Assembly: GCF_900411315.1 (NCBI RefSeq)
Contig: NZ_LS990887.1
Coordinates: 1,898,268-1,962,267, forward strand
Length of the DNA: 64,000 nucleotides
Reading direction: 5' to 3'
DNA from: Corynebacterium senegalense
Lineage (GTDB): Bacteria; Actinomycetota; Actinomycetes; Mycobacteriales; Mycobacteriaceae
Shown: positions 51,019 to 60,272 of the stretch, piece by piece
How positions within the stretch are numbered: the stretch's first letter is position 1
Layout of the letters: the number at the start of each line of letters is the position of its first letter
The notes under the pieces: generated by a model
What the model was told of the DNA's origin: nothing
Seen by the model: only the letters and a program-made list of their open reading frames with translations
The model's database searches: none
Program-made: the position numbers and the translations under genes

Positions 51019-52077
51019 CTAGGCCGCGGCCACGTTTTCCTCCAGCTCCTCCTCGATGTCCTCAGAGAGGCCGTAGCTTTCCTTGCGGGGTAGAGCATGG
51101 GTGGGGTCGTTGCGCCGGCGCTCCACCGTGGCCCCTAGCGCCAGGCACGCGATCCCCACGAGCAGCCACCCGACGAGAAGGGTGACGGGGTGGGTCAGCG
51201 ACAGCTGGGGGAAGTAGGCGATGTTCTTCGTGGCGTCGATGAATCCGGCGCCGATCCAGAACTCGTTGACGGTGCGGAAGAACGCATTCTGCAGCTCGGG
51301 GCCGAATACTCCTCCCGAGGACGTGAAGTTGAGGCCCACGAACATGCTCGCGTAGGTGAGTGTGCAGAATCGGCCCAGGAGCGGGTGCAGGCCGACGCCG
51401 AAGAAGATGATCGCCATGGAGTAGAGCAAAGACAGCGCCCACGTGGAGGGAGCGTGGCCGTCGAAAAGCCCGAAGATCGTGGTCGCCGCGAGAAGGAAAA
51501 TGGATGCGATGCTGACCGCCGCCACGGTGGCAAGCGCGATGCGCATCCGAAAGCGCTGGTGGACGCCGGAGGCGCCGATGGCGATGGACGTTGCGTAGGA
51601 GCCCACGGAGAGGGCAACCATGTAGAAGAAGCTGTTCTGCCCGACTGGGTCATTCTGGGCCAGAGGCACGACGTCATCGATTGAGAGGGGCTTTCCCTCC
51701 ACCAGCGCCACCTGCTGGAACTCTTTGACGACCACGTCTGACGTCGTCGCGGAGGCGGCGGGCGCGGTGAGAACGGTATCCCTGTCGGGGCCGGGGATGT
51801 AGGCGCCCGCGATCTCCCGGGCCTGCAGGAGGTGCACCGCTTCGTCACGGCTGTCGACGGTGCGGAGGTGAAACCCGTCACTCAGGGCGGAAGTGACGCT
51901 GTCCTCGATGGGGGCCGTGGCGACCACAGCCAGCTCGAGGTTGCGCGGGGCCGGGTTGTGGAAGCCCCCGAGGTAGAGCAAAAGCATGATGAACGCCATT
52001 AAGGAGGACAATCCGGCCGCCTCTAGGACTGGCCGGACTGGGGGGAGTGACGTGGTCGGGGTGGAGATCGATGACAT
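51019..52077 (-). CDS. ABC-2/YhgE-like membrane protein
   Basis: This 352-residue protein has one N-terminal helix (~26-44), an external domain of about 100 residues, then five helices in the second half (from about 165) and an acidic C-terminal tail. This layout matches the ABC-2 permease/YhgE-Pip (DUF3533) group, often linked to efflux or stress export. No ATPase is encoded nearby. The ATG at 52077 has a GAGGT ribosome site. It is divergent from a MarR regulator with palindromes between them, so MarR repression is likely. Confidence 0.7.
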   Translation of the reverse strand: MSSISTPTTSLPPVRPVLEAAGLSSLMAFIMLLLYLGGFHNPAPRNLELAVVATAPIEDSVTSALSDGFHLRTVDSRDEAVHLLQAREIAGAYIPGPDRDTVLTAPAASATTSDVVVKEFQQVALVEGKPLSIDDVVPLAQNDPVGQNSFFYMVALSVGSYATSIAIGASGVHQRFRMRIALATVAAVSIASIFLLAATTIFGLFDGHAPSTWALSLLYSMAIIFFGVGLHPLLGRFCTLTYASMFVGLNFTSSGGVFGPELQNAFFRTVNEFWIGAGFIDATKNIAYFPQLSLTHPVTLLVGWLLVGIACLALGATVERRRNDPTHALPRKESYGLSEDIEEELEENVAAA

Positions 52078-52092
52078 GGAAACCTCGGATGG

Positions 52093-52124
52093 AGTTGTAT
52101 AATGCAACTGATATGCTAGAGCAT
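52093..52124. promoter_or_regulatory. MarR operator region
   Basis: AGTTGTATAATGCAACT (52093-52109) is a 17-bp palindrome with one mismatch that encloses the plus-strand TATAAT box (52098-52103). A second palindrome, ATGCTAGAGCAT (52113-52124), lies next to it. Both are in the 63-base divergent gap, as expected for a MarR regulator controlling itself and its neighbour. Confidence 0.65.
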
Positions 52125-52140
52125 CGCCGGAAAGGGTGCA

Positions 52141-52560
52141 ATGAGGGGTCACGACCTATCAGCTCGTACGATGGAGGAGGTGCGGGCCCTGGTGAAGAAG
52201 GTTCGCGGCGCGCGGATCGCCCACAACATGCGGATTACGTACAACGAATCCCTGATCTTGTCGACGATCCGGGGTAACCCGGGGATCACGGCCAAGGACC
52301 TCGCCGCCCAGCTGCAATCGGACAAGTCGACCATCAGCAGGCAGGTCGCGCAGCTCGAGGGCAAGGGGTACCTCGAGCGGCGGAAGAGAAGCGGCAACCA
52401 CCGGATGCACGACCTCCTCCTCACCGACGGGGGCCTGGCCACCCTCGCGGAGGCGGATGAAACGTGGATAAGCATCGTCGAGGAAAAGCAGGCGGGCTGG
52501 ACCGAGCGGGAACGGCTGGATTTTCTCAGGCTGCTGGTCAAGTACAACGGCTCCAGCTAA
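52141..52560 (+). CDS. MarR-family transcriptional regulator
   Basis: This 139-residue winged-helix protein shows [20 protein letters not shown], then the recognition helix [20 protein letters not shown] and the wing [13 protein letters not shown]. It probably binds the palindromes upstream and represses itself and the divergent membrane protein until a ligand is sensed. It interrupts the usual obg-proB neighbourhood, so the pair looks inserted. The start at 52141 follows TATAAT by 37 bases. Confidence 0.88.
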   Translation: MRGHDLSARTMEEVRALVKKVRGARIAHNMRITYNESLILSTIRGNPGITAKDLAAQLQSDKSTISRQVAQLEGKGYLERRKRSGNHRMHDLLLTDGGLATLAEADETWISIVEEKQAGWTERERLDFLRLLVKYNGSS

Positions 52561-52609
52561 GGTGAAAGGCCGGCGACGGCCTCGGCGACCCGCAGGATAC
52601 ACTTTGCGC

Positions 52610-53743
52610 ATGGACCAGGAGATGACGCAGGATCAGCTACGCCGCCATGTCGCCACTGCCCGCAGGGTCGTGGTAAAGGTCGGGACCTCGTCGCTGGTCA
52701 ACCCGGATTTCTCGGTCAGCCGGGAAAAAATCGACCGCATTGTCGACGCCCTTGAGGCACGCATGTCCGCAGGCAGCGACGTCATCGTTGTTTCCTCAGG
52801 CGCCATAGCGGCCGGGATGGCGCCTCTTGGTCTGAAGGCGCGCCCGCGGGATTTAGCCACCAGCCAGGCGGCGGCCGCGGTGGGGCAGGTGCATCTCGCG
52901 CAGGCTTGGGGTGAGTCTTTCACGCGTTACGGGCGCGCCATTGGTCAGGTGCTGCTGACCCAGGCGGACGCCGGACGGCGTGACCGGGCGCGCAACGCCC
53001 AGCGGACGATCGACCGGCTGCGCCAGCTGGGAACGGTGCCCATCGTGAACGAGAACGACACCGTTGCTACGTCGGAGATGCGCTTCGGAGACAACGATAG
53101 GCTGTCGGCGATCGTGGCCACGCTCGTGTCGGCGGACGCCCTGGTGCTTCTCTCCGACGTGGACGGGCTCTACGACCGCCCGCCCTCGGACCCCCAGGCG
53201 CGCTTCGTCGGGGAGGTGCGCAGCGGAAACGACCTGCAGGACGTCGCCGCTGGCGACGGCGGGCGCCTGGGCACCGGGGGGATGGCGGCCAAGGTCTCCG
53301 CGGCCCGCCTGGCGGCGCGCGGGGGTGTACCCGTGCTGCTCACGTCCGCAGAACGCATCTCCGACGCGCTCACCACCGCGGACGTGGGCACCGTCTTCCA
53401 CACCCGCCCGTCCTCGCGGCTGTCCGCGTGGAAGTTCTGGGCGCTCTACGCTGCGGACGCCGAGGGAGTGCTGCGCCTTGACGCAGGCGCGGTGCAGGCC
53501 GTGACGGGCGGCGGCACATCCCTGCTTGCCGTGGGCATCACCGAGATTGAGGGCGACTTCCACCGCGGGGACATCGTCGAGATCCTCGGTCCCGACGGCG
53601 AGACCATCGGGAGGGGCGAGGTCGCCTACGATGCCCCCGAGCTGCAGCTCATGCTGGGCAAGCAGACCGGGGATCTCGACCTCAGCCAGCGCCGCCCCGT
53701 CGTCCACGCCGATTACCTGTCGAACTATGCCTCGCGAGTGTAG
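52610..53743 (+). CDS. proB: Glutamate 5-kinase
   Basis: This 377-residue kinase phosphorylates glutamate in the first step of proline synthesis. It shows [47 protein letters not shown] and [14 protein letters not shown]-terminal PUA domain lies near 285-365. The ATG at 52610 follows TACACT (52598-52603) by six bases, giving a leaderless mRNA. The order proB-hydroxyacid dehydrogenase-proA matches C. glutamicum. Confidence 0.97.
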   Translation: MDQEMTQDQLRRHVATARRVVVKVGTSSLVNPDFSVSREKIDRIVDALEARMSAGSDVIVVSSGAIAAGMAPLGLKARPRDLATSQAAAAVGQVHLAQAWGESFTRYGRAIGQVLLTQADAGRRDRARNAQRTIDRLRQLGTVPIVNENDTVATSEMRFGDNDRLSAIVATLVSADALVLLSDVDGLYDRPPSDPQARFVGEVRSGNDLQDVAAGDGGRLGTGGMAAKVSAARLAARGGVPVLLTSAERISDALTTADVGTVFHTRPSSRLSAWKFWALYAADAEGVLRLDAGAVQAVTGGGTSLLAVGITEIEGDFHRGDIVEILGPDGETIGRGEVAYDAPELQLMLGKQTGDLDLSQRRPVVHADYLSNYASRV

Positions 53744-53771
53744 GTGGGAGAACTCCCCTACATTGGTGGGC

Positions 53772-54698
53772 ATGAAATACGCATTCCTTCCCCGGCCCTG
53801 GGACCAGACCGTCGCGGACCTCCAGCGCGCCGGGCACACCCTCGTCGACCTCGACGGTCATCCCGATATGCTCGTATTCAGTGGCGGCCCGGACGACTTT
53901 CCCGACGAGCTGCCCGACAGTGTCAGGGTGGTGCAGGTCTGTTACGCGGGCATCGAGGCCCTGGTTGAGGCGGGCACGCTCGCCGGCCCCGCCGCCCGCG
54001 GCGTGCGCTGGGCCAACGCGAAGGGGCTCTACGACGACACCGTCGCCGAGTCGGCGCTCGCGCTCCTGCTCGCGGTTCTCCACCGGCACAGGCAGGTGCG
54101 CCGCGAGTGGAACCAGCGGGAGTTGTTCGGCACGACGGATTACCTCTTCGACGGCAAGAAGCTCGCCCTGATCGGCGCCGGGGGCATCGGCGCGAAGCTG
54201 ATCCGCCTGCTCGAGCCGTTGGGGGTGGAGGTGATCGCGGTGAATCGATCCGGCGAGCCCGTGGAGGGCGCCGCGCGCACCGTGGCGATGTCGGATCCGT
54301 CCTTCCCCGCGGTGTGGGAGGAGGCCGACTGCTTCGTGCTGCTCGCCCCGCTGACGGAGGAGACCCGGCACATGGTGGGCGCAAAGGAGCTGGGCCGGAT
54401 GAAGGGCTCGGCGGTGGTGGTCAACGTGGGGCGCGGCCCGCTCGTCGACACCGAGGCGCTTGCCGACGCCCTGAGCAGCCACTCCATCGCCGGGGCCGGC
54501 CTGGACGTCACTGAGCCGGAGCCCTTGCCGGCGCACCACCGCCTGTGGGACCTCGACAACTGCGTGATCACCCCGCACACGGCCAACATCCCGCGCTACA
54601 TGAAGTCGCGCGTGGGTGCCCTGGCGGAGGAGAACTGGCGGCTCTACGCCGCGGGGGAGAGGATGCGCACCGAGGTGGACGTGGACAAGGGGTACTGA
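53772..54698 (+). CDS. D-isomer-specific 2-hydroxyacid dehydrogenase
   Basis: This 308-residue NAD(P)-dependent enzyme has the nucleotide loop LIGAGGIGAKLIRLLEPLG near 138, the catalytic Arg in VNVGRGPLVDT, the Glu in DVTEPEPLP and the His in ITPHTAN. The corresponding gene between proB and proA in C. glutamicum is called unkdh because its substrate is not established. The ATG at 53772 follows TACATT (53759-53764) by seven bases. Confidence 0.93.
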   Translation: MKYAFLPRPWDQTVADLQRAGHTLVDLDGHPDMLVFSGGPDDFPDELPDSVRVVQVCYAGIEALVEAGTLAGPAARGVRWANAKGLYDDTVAESALALLLAVLHRHRQVRREWNQRELFGTTDYLFDGKKLALIGAGGIGAKLIRLLEPLGVEVIAVNRSGEPVEGAARTVAMSDPSFPAVWEEADCFVLLAPLTEETRHMVGAKELGRMKGSAVVVNVGRGPLVDTEALADALSSHSIAGAGLDVTEPEPLPAHHRLWDLDNCVITPHTANIPRYMKSRVGALAEENWRLYAAGERMRTEVDVDKGY

Positions 54699-54737
54699 GA
54701 GAGCAGGGCGCGTCCGGGGCGCGGCTATGCTGTGTGC

Positions 54738-56039
54738 ATGACTGCCGCCCCCAGCGAGACGACGACCCCCAGCCGCGCCGCCGAGCGTGAGGAGGTGCTG
54801 GCGCGCGCCCGCGCGGCCAAGCGGGTTGCCCCGCGCGTCGCGTCGCTTGCCGCCCCCGAGAAGAACGCGCTGCTCACGGCGGCCGCCGAGGCTCTTCAGG
54901 CACGGGCGGGGGAGGTCCTCGCCGCGAACCGGGAGGACGTGGAGGCGGGCCGGGCCGCGGGGATGGACTCCGCGCTCGTGGACAGGCTGTCGCTGGACGA
55001 GGCGCGCGTCGGCGCCATCGCCGACGGGCTGCGCCAGGTCGCGGCGCTGACAGACCCGGTGGGGGAGGTGCTGCGCGGCCACACCATGGACAACGGCATC
55101 AGGATGCGCCAGGTCCGCGTGCCCCTGGGCGTGATGGGCATGGTCTACGAGGCGCGCCCGAACGTCACCGTCGACGCCTTCGGCCTGGCCCTGAAGTCGG
55201 GCAACGTGGCCCTGCTGCGCGGTTCGAGGTCGGCGCGGCGCTCCAACGAGGCACTCGTGGAGGTGCTGCAGGACACCGCAGAGCAGCGCGGGCTGCCCCG
55301 CGAGATCGTGCAGCTTTTGCCCTGCGAGACCCACGACTCCGTCCAGGACCTCATCACCGCCCGCGGTCTCGTGGACGTGGTCATCCCGCGCGGCGGCGCG
55401 CGCCTCATCGAAGCCGTCGTGACCGGGGCGACCGTCCCCGCCATCGAAACCGGCAGCGGCAACTGCCACTTCTACGTCGACGGCGCCGCCGACCTCGACG
55501 TAGCGATCCCGATGCTCCTCAACGGAAAGACGCGGCGCTGCTCGGTGTGCAACGCCACCGAGACGGCGCTTCTCGACGCCACCCTCCCCGCCCCGGACAA
55601 GCTCCGCGTGGTGCGCGCGCTGCAGGAGGCGGGTGTGACGGTGCACGGGGACGTCGAGAAGCTTGCGGCGTTCGGGGCCGAGGGTGTGGTCGCCGCGACC
55701 GAGACCGACTGGGCCGAGGAGTACCTCTCCCTCGACATCGCCGTGGCCGAGGTCGACGGCGTCGAGGGTGCGATCGAGCACATCGCGCGGTGGTCGTCGG
55801 GCCACACGGAGGCGATCGCCTCGCGCGACGCCGCGACGCTGGCGCGATTTGCCGAGCGCGTCGACTCCGCGGCGGTCATGCTCAATGCGTCAACCGCCTT
55901 CACCGACGGGGAACAGTACGGTTTCGGCGCTGAGATCGGGATCTCAACCCAGAAGCTCCACGCCCGGGGACCGATGGGGCTGCCCGAGCTGACCAGCACG
56001 AAGTGGATCCTGGAGGGGGAGGGGCAGACGCGTCCCTAA
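54738..56039 (+). CDS. proA: Gamma-glutamyl phosphate reductase
   Basis: This 433-residue NADPH enzyme makes glutamate-5-semialdehyde in proline synthesis. It has the family segments [20 protein letters not shown] and [14 protein letters not shown]. The catalytic Cys is in [12 protein letters not shown] near residue 272, and [17 protein letters not shown] is near the end. TATGCT (54726-54731) lies six bases before the ATG, again leaderless. It acts with ProB encoded 1 kb upstream. Confidence 0.97.
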   Translation: MTAAPSETTTPSRAAEREEVLARARAAKRVAPRVASLAAPEKNALLTAAAEALQARAGEVLAANREDVEAGRAAGMDSALVDRLSLDEARVGAIADGLRQVAALTDPVGEVLRGHTMDNGIRMRQVRVPLGVMGMVYEARPNVTVDAFGLALKSGNVALLRGSRSARRSNEALVEVLQDTAEQRGLPREIVQLLPCETHDSVQDLITARGLVDVVIPRGGARLIEAVVTGATVPAIETGSGNCHFYVDGAADLDVAIPMLLNGKTRRCSVCNATETALLDATLPAPDKLRVVRALQEAGVTVHGDVEKLAAFGAEGVVAATETDWAEEYLSLDIAVAEVDGVEGAIEHIARWSSGHTEAIASRDAATLARFAERVDSAAVMLNASTAFTDGEQYGFGAEIGISTQKLHARGPMGLPELTSTKWILEGEGQTRP

Positions 56040-56103
56040 GAGGAACCTTGGGGCGCGCTGGGACACATATTGACCGAAGCTTTCTGATGTAGTCGGTCAC
56101 CTC

Positions 56104-56685
56104 GTGCGGGCTGCCTCCCTCGCGGCTTCCGTCGTCGCAGCAGCCGCCGCCACCCTCGCCCCGCTGTCCGGCGCCGGCCCCGACGCCGACGCCCACAGCG
56201 AGAACTCGCCGATGAAGGACGTCGAGGTGCTCGGCATGGACCCGAACTACCACCCGGCGACCTACCCCGAGTGCGACACCCCGGCCGTGGCCATCCCCGC
56301 CACCGTCGTGCAGGCCCTCAGCCCGGCGTTGCAGCACGCCAGCCCCGTGCTCATGACCGCCCGCCGCGGCCAGCTCGCCGGCGTGGTCTACTTCGGCAAC
56401 CCGAACACCGCGGCGGGCGACCCCTCCACCGTGGGCGTGGCCGGCGGCGGTGCCGGCGGCATGCTCGGCCGCCTGCTCTTCAACACCCGCACCGCGGCGG
56501 CCACCCCGAACAGGGTGAACTACTGCCTGCCGCTCGACGGGGTGTGCGACCTCTCCCCGCAGACGCTGCGGGCCTCCCAGCCCACCGGCGGGAACCACGG
56601 GCGCTACTTCCGCGCCCCCTCCGAGTGGGACAACCAGGTCTCCGATTCCTTCGGCCGCTTCGTCGACCGGGTCCGCTCCGGCTAG
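56104..56685 (+). CDS. Secreted cutinase-like protein lacking a visible catalytic serine motif
   Basis: This 193-residue protein has an Ala-rich signal peptide (1-~27). The C-terminal half resembles cutinases: LAGVVYFGNPN, NYCLPLDGVCD and a GNHGRYF histidine segment near 165. The normal nucleophile elbow (GYSQG) is missing, and the N-terminal half is shorter than in cutinases. It may be a degenerate or non-catalytic member, or an unrelated secreted protein with similar pieces. The GTG at 56104 starts the signal peptide; no good ribosome site is seen. Confidence 0.5.
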   Translation: MRAASLAASVVAAAAATLAPLSGAGPDADAHSENSPMKDVEVLGMDPNYHPATYPECDTPAVAIPATVVQALSPALQHASPVLMTARRGQLAGVVYFGNPNTAAGDPSTVGVAGGGAGGMLGRLLFNTRTAAATPNRVNYCLPLDGVCDLSPQTLRASQPTGGNHGRYFRAPSEWDNQVSDSFGRFVDRVRSG

Positions 56686-56725
56686 TTAGCGCGTGGCCGG
56701 GGGCCGGGCGATACACTCTAGCCCC

Positions 56726-57355
56726 ATGGACAGGCCCACCCGCAGCCCCCACGCCGCCCCCCGGCGCCGCATCGGCGTCATGGGGGGCACTTTCGACCCG
56801 ATCCACCACGGCCACCTCGTGGCCGCGAGCGAGGTGGCGGACCACTTCGACCTGGAAGAGGTCATCTTCGTGCCCACGGGCGAGCCGTGGCAGAAGGAGG
56901 GCAAGCAGGTCAGCGACTCGGAGGACCGCTACCTGATGACGGTCATCGCCACCGCCTCCAACCCGCGCTTCCACGTCTCCCGCGTGGACATCGAGCGCGG
57001 TGGGCGAACGTACACGATCGACACCCTGACTGACCTGCACGACGAATACCCGGACGCCGACCTGTTCTTCATCACCGGCGCCGACGCGCTCGGTTCGATC
57101 ATGTCCTGGCACCACTGGGACAAAATGTTCGACCTCGCCGAGTTCGTCGGCGTGACGCGCCCGGGCTACGAGCTGCGCGAGGACATGCTCCCGCTCGAGC
57201 ACCAGGAGCGGGTGCACCTCATCGAGATCCCGGCCATGTCGATCTCCTCCACGGACTGTCGCGAGCGCGCCCGCTCCGGCAGGCCCGTGTGGTACCTCGT
57301 GCCCGACGGGGTGGTGCAGTACATCGCCAAGAACGACCTTTACGCGCCCTCGTGA
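56726..57355 (+). CDS. nadD: Nicotinate-nucleotide adenylyltransferase
   Basis: This 209-residue enzyme converts nicotinate mononucleotide to deamido-NAD. It has the nucleotidyltransferase motif [12 protein letters not shown] near residues 20-31, the [12 protein letters not shown] segment and [13 protein letters not shown] near the end. The ATG at 56726 follows TACACT (56712-56717) by eight bases. It is followed by rsfS, as in many actinobacteria. Confidence 0.96.
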   Translation: MDRPTRSPHAAPRRRIGVMGGTFDPIHHGHLVAASEVADHFDLEEVIFVPTGEPWQKEGKQVSDSEDRYLMTVIATASNPRFHVSRVDIERGGRTYTIDTLTDLHDEYPDADLFFITGADALGSIMSWHHWDKMFDLAEFVGVTRPGYELREDMLPLEHQERVHLIEIPAMSISSTDCRERARSGRPVWYLVPDGVVQYIAKNDLYAPS

Positions 57356-57498
57356 GATCCGGCGGTGCCGCGGCGAGTGGCAGGAACCCACGTCGACGTG
57401 CGACAATGGCCCCAATGTCCTCGAGTCTTCCCCCGCGCGCCGGGGAGCGGGCAACCGAGGGCCACTGAGGAATAGACGACTCTAAGGACTTAGTACAT

Positions 57499-57978
57499 TT
57501 GACTGCTCTGCAATCTTCCCGTGACCAGGCCATCGTGGCGGCCCGTGCCGCCGACGAGAAGCTCGGCCGCAACATCGGGGTCATCGACGTCTCCGACGTC
57601 CTGGCCATCACCGACATCTTCGTCATCGTCTCCGCGGACAACGAGCGCCAGGTGGCCGCCATCACCGAGGAGATCGAGGTGGAGATGACGAAGGCCGGGC
57701 TCGAGCCCAAGCGCCGCGAGGGCAACCGCGAGATGCGCTGGGTGCTGCTGGACTACGGCTCCATCGTCGTGCACGTCCAGCGCGACGCCGAGCGCGACTT
57801 CTACGGCCTGGACCGGCTCTACGCCGACTGCCCCGTCATCGAGGTCGAGGGCCTGGACCCCTACGAGCGGCCGGGCTTCTTCGACGACGGTTCGGCGGTG
57901 CGCGGCATCGAGGACATCGAGGACCTCCCGCTCGCCGGTGAGGGCCCCGCCGACTCCGGCGACGACTACCCGTACTGA
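57499..57978 (+). CDS. rsfS: Ribosome silencing factor RsfS
   Basis: This 159-residue protein binds L14 and blocks subunit joining during starvation. It shows the family pattern DVSDVLAITDIFVIVSADNERQV, EGNREMRWVLLDYGSIVVHV and FYGLDRLYADCP. An acidic tail of ~40 residues follows. The TTG at 57499 is the start nearest the conserved region, with AAGGA about ten bases upstream. Confidence 0.94.
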   Translation: MTALQSSRDQAIVAARAADEKLGRNIGVIDVSDVLAITDIFVIVSADNERQVAAITEEIEVEMTKAGLEPKRREGNREMRWVLLDYGSIVVHVQRDAERDFYGLDRLYADCPVIEVEGLDPYERPGFFDDGSAVRGIEDIEDLPLAGEGPADSGDDYPY

Positions 57979-58026
57979 CCGGCGCAACTGCCGGAACGCC
58001 AATGACGACAAGGCCACGGGTGGACG

Positions 58027-58701
58027 ATGAGTAGACGACTGATCATGCTGCGGCACGGCGAGACGCAGTACAACGCGACGAAGCGCATGCAGGGCCAGCT
58101 GGACACGCACCTTTCGGAGGTGGGGATCGAGCAGGCCCGCGCCGCGGCGCGCCAGCTCGAGGGCGCCGGGGTGGCCAGGATCGTCTCCTCCGACCTGGCG
58201 CGCGCCCGCGACACCGCCGAGATCGTCGCTGAAGTGCTCGGGCTCGACGTCACCACCGACAAGCGCCTGCGCGAGACCCACCTGGGACAGTGGCAGGGCA
58301 AGACGCACGCCGAGGTGGACAGCTGGCGCGCGGGCATCCGCGCCCACTGGCGCAACAACGCCTCCTGGGCGCCGCCCGAGGGCGAGAGCAGGCTCGATGT
58401 GGCCCGCCGCGCCCGCCCGGTCGTCGATGAGCTCGTGGCCTCCTACCCGCAGTGGGAGGGCCGCGCGGTGCTTTTCGTCGCGCACGGCGGCACGATCTCC
58501 GCGCTGACGTCGAACCTGCTTGGCCTCGAGGTGGGCCAGTACCCGCTGCTCAAGGGGCTGAAGAACACCAACACGTCGCGTCTCAGCGGCATGCCGCGCT
58601 ACACCGCGGACGGCGCGGGTCAGACCGGCCCCGCCGACGTGGCCGACCCGGCGCAGCTGTCGTGGTACCTCGACGCCTGGAACCAGGGGCTGGGCGAGTA
58701 A
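58027..58701 (+). CDS. Histidine phosphatase (GpgP-like phosphoglycerate mutase family)
   Basis: This 224-residue phosphatase has the RHGE motif near residue 9 (MLRHGETQYN), the second acidic site in RETHLGQWQGK and the second His in FVAHGGTISAL. Its position after rsfS matches Rv2419c (GpgP), which dephosphorylates glucosyl-3-phosphoglycerate in methylglucose lipopolysaccharide synthesis. The function here is inferred from position. Its stop overlaps the DegV start by one base (TAATG). Confidence 0.9.
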   Translation: MSRRLIMLRHGETQYNATKRMQGQLDTHLSEVGIEQARAAARQLEGAGVARIVSSDLARARDTAEIVAEVLGLDVTTDKRLRETHLGQWQGKTHAEVDSWRAGIRAHWRNNASWAPPEGESRLDVARRARPVVDELVASYPQWEGRAVLFVAHGGTISALTSNLLGLEVGQYPLLKGLKNTNTSRLSGMPRYTADGAGQTGPADVADPAQLSWYLDAWNQGLGE

Positions 58702-59513
58702 TGGGGGTGCGCATCGTCGTCGACTCCGCGGCGGGAATCCCGGAGAGCATCGCGGAGCAGCTGGACATCACCGTCGTGCCGCTGCATGTCATGGAGGATG
58801 AGGGGGAGGGGGCGTCGACAAGCGGGCTCGGCGCGCTTGAGCTCGCGGCTGCCTACGCGCGCCAGCTCGAGCGCGGCGGGGATGCGGGGGTCGTGGCTCT
58901 GCACCTGTCGAAGAACCTCTCCTCGACGTGGTCGGCGGCGGTGTCCGCCTCGGCCGTCTTCCCCGGCACGGTGCGGGTGATCGACACCGACACCGCGGGC
59001 ATGGCGCTGGGCGCGGCGGCGATGGCGGCAGGTTCGCTGGCGCGCGACGGCGCCAGCCTGGACGAGTGCGAGGAGATCGCGCAGCAGACCATCGCGCGCT
59101 CCGAAACGTGGCTCTACCTCAACCAGCTCGACGGGTTGCGCAAGAGCGGGCGCTTGTCGACAGGCACCGCGGTGCTCTCGGCGGCACTCCTCGCCACCAA
59201 GCCGATCCTGCGCCTCAACGGCGGGAAGCTGGAGCTCGCGGGCAAGACCCGCACCCAGACGAAGGCCTTTTCCAAGCTCACCGAGCTCGTGCTCGAGCGC
59301 GCCGGCGGCGAGCCCGTCTTTGCGGCGATCCAGCACGCCGGGGCGGAGGAGGCGGCCGAGTCCCTGGCGGAGACGTTGCGGCAGGTGCTCCCGGAAGACT
59401 CGAAGGTCATGGTCGAGCCGCTTGTCGACGTCCTCGCGGTCCACACCGGCCCCGGCGCGGTCGGCCTGTCGGTGGTCTTCTCCTCGGAGGTTGTGGACAG
59501 CCCCGCCGAGTAG
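58701..59513 (+). CDS. DegV-family fatty-acid-binding protein
   Basis: This 270-residue protein starts RIVVDSAAGIPESIA. It contains SGLGALELAAAYARQLERGG, LSKNLSSTWSAA, VIDTDTAGMALG and GLRKSGRLSTGTAVLSA, the DegV pattern. DegV proteins bind fatty acids, in other bacteria for delivery to a fatty acid kinase. No kinase is nearby. It is translationally coupled to the upstream phosphatase gene. Confidence 0.9.
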   Translation: MGVRIVVDSAAGIPESIAEQLDITVVPLHVMEDEGEGASTSGLGALELAAAYARQLERGGDAGVVALHLSKNLSSTWSAAVSASAVFPGTVRVIDTDTAGMALGAAAMAAGSLARDGASLDECEEIAQQTIARSETWLYLNQLDGLRKSGRLSTGTAVLSAALLATKPILRLNGGKLELAGKTRTQTKAFSKLTELVLERAGGEPVFAAIQHAGAEEAAESLAETLRQVLPEDSKVMVEPLVDVLAVHTGPGAVGLSVVFSSEVVDSPAE

Positions 59514-59592
59514 GTGACGCGTCACCGCGGTTGTCCACAGGCTGTGGCGCCCGGCGTTTCCCTCTCCTTGCCGCGCCCTTAGTGTGTGGGGC

Positions 59593-60267
59593 ATGAACGC
59601 GACGACGACCGTGGACCGCCTCAGGGAGCTCACCCGCCCGACGGGGGAGGAGGACGTGATGGACGTCCGGTACCCGCCCCCGCGGTTCACCGTGTCGCCC
59701 AAACAGGCGGCGGCGGTGGCCGGCGCGGTGCTCGCCGCGGTGGGCGCCTGGGCGGTGCTGCGCCCGGCACCGCAGGAGCTCGGGCCCGCGACCTGGGACA
59801 CTGTGGCGGCCACAGCCTCCTCCGCGCCGGCTGCCCCGTCCTCGATCGTCGTCTCCGTCGTGGGGGAGGTGGACCGTCCGGGCCTGGCCACCCTGGAACC
59901 GGGGGCGCGGGTGGCGGACGCCCTGGCGGCGGCGGGCCCGCGGCCGGGAGCTGACCTCGTGGCGCTGAACCAGGCGCAGCCGCTCGCCGACGGCCAGCAG
60001 ATCCACGTCGTGGCCCAGGGGGAGGCCCCGCCCGGCCCGCCCGCCGCCCCAGGTGAGACCGGCTCGGGCAACGCGGGGCTGGTGTCGCTCAACACGGCGA
60101 CGGCGCAGGAGCTCACGGCGCTGCCCGGGGTGGGGGAGGCGACCGCCGCGGCGATCGTCGCCCACCGCGAGAAGAACGGGCCGTTCACCAGCGTGGACAA
60201 GCTCAACGACGTCAAGGGCATCGGCCCCGCCAAATTCGAGGCGCTCAAAGACCTGGTCACGGTGTAG
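59593..60267 (+). CDS. comEA: ComEA family helix-hairpin-helix DNA-binding protein
   Basis: This 224-residue protein has one hydrophobic segment (~33-55), an SLBB-like domain (~95-145) and a C-terminal double helix-hairpin-helix: VSLNTATAQELTALPGVGEA, then FTSVDKLNDVKGIGPAKFEAL. It should sit on the outer face of the membrane and bind incoming DNA. TAGTGT (59580-59585) lies seven bases before the ATG. comEC follows after five bases. Competence is not established in most corynebacteria. Confidence 0.9.
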   Translation: MNATTTVDRLRELTRPTGEEDVMDVRYPPPRFTVSPKQAAAVAGAVLAAVGAWAVLRPAPQELGPATWDTVAATASSAPAAPSSIVVSVVGEVDRPGLATLEPGARVADALAAAGPRPGADLVALNQAQPLADGQQIHVVAQGEAPPGPPAAPGETGSGNAGLVSLNTATAQELTALPGVGEATAAAIVAHREKNGPFTSVDKLNDVKGIGPAKFEALKDLVTV

Positions 60268-60272
60268 TCCCC

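Noticed and set aside
59531..59539. TTGTCCACA, a perfect actinobacterial DnaA box
   Set aside because: It is a single nine-base match before comEA with no cluster of boxes or AT-rich region, so an origin is unlikely; it may be chance.
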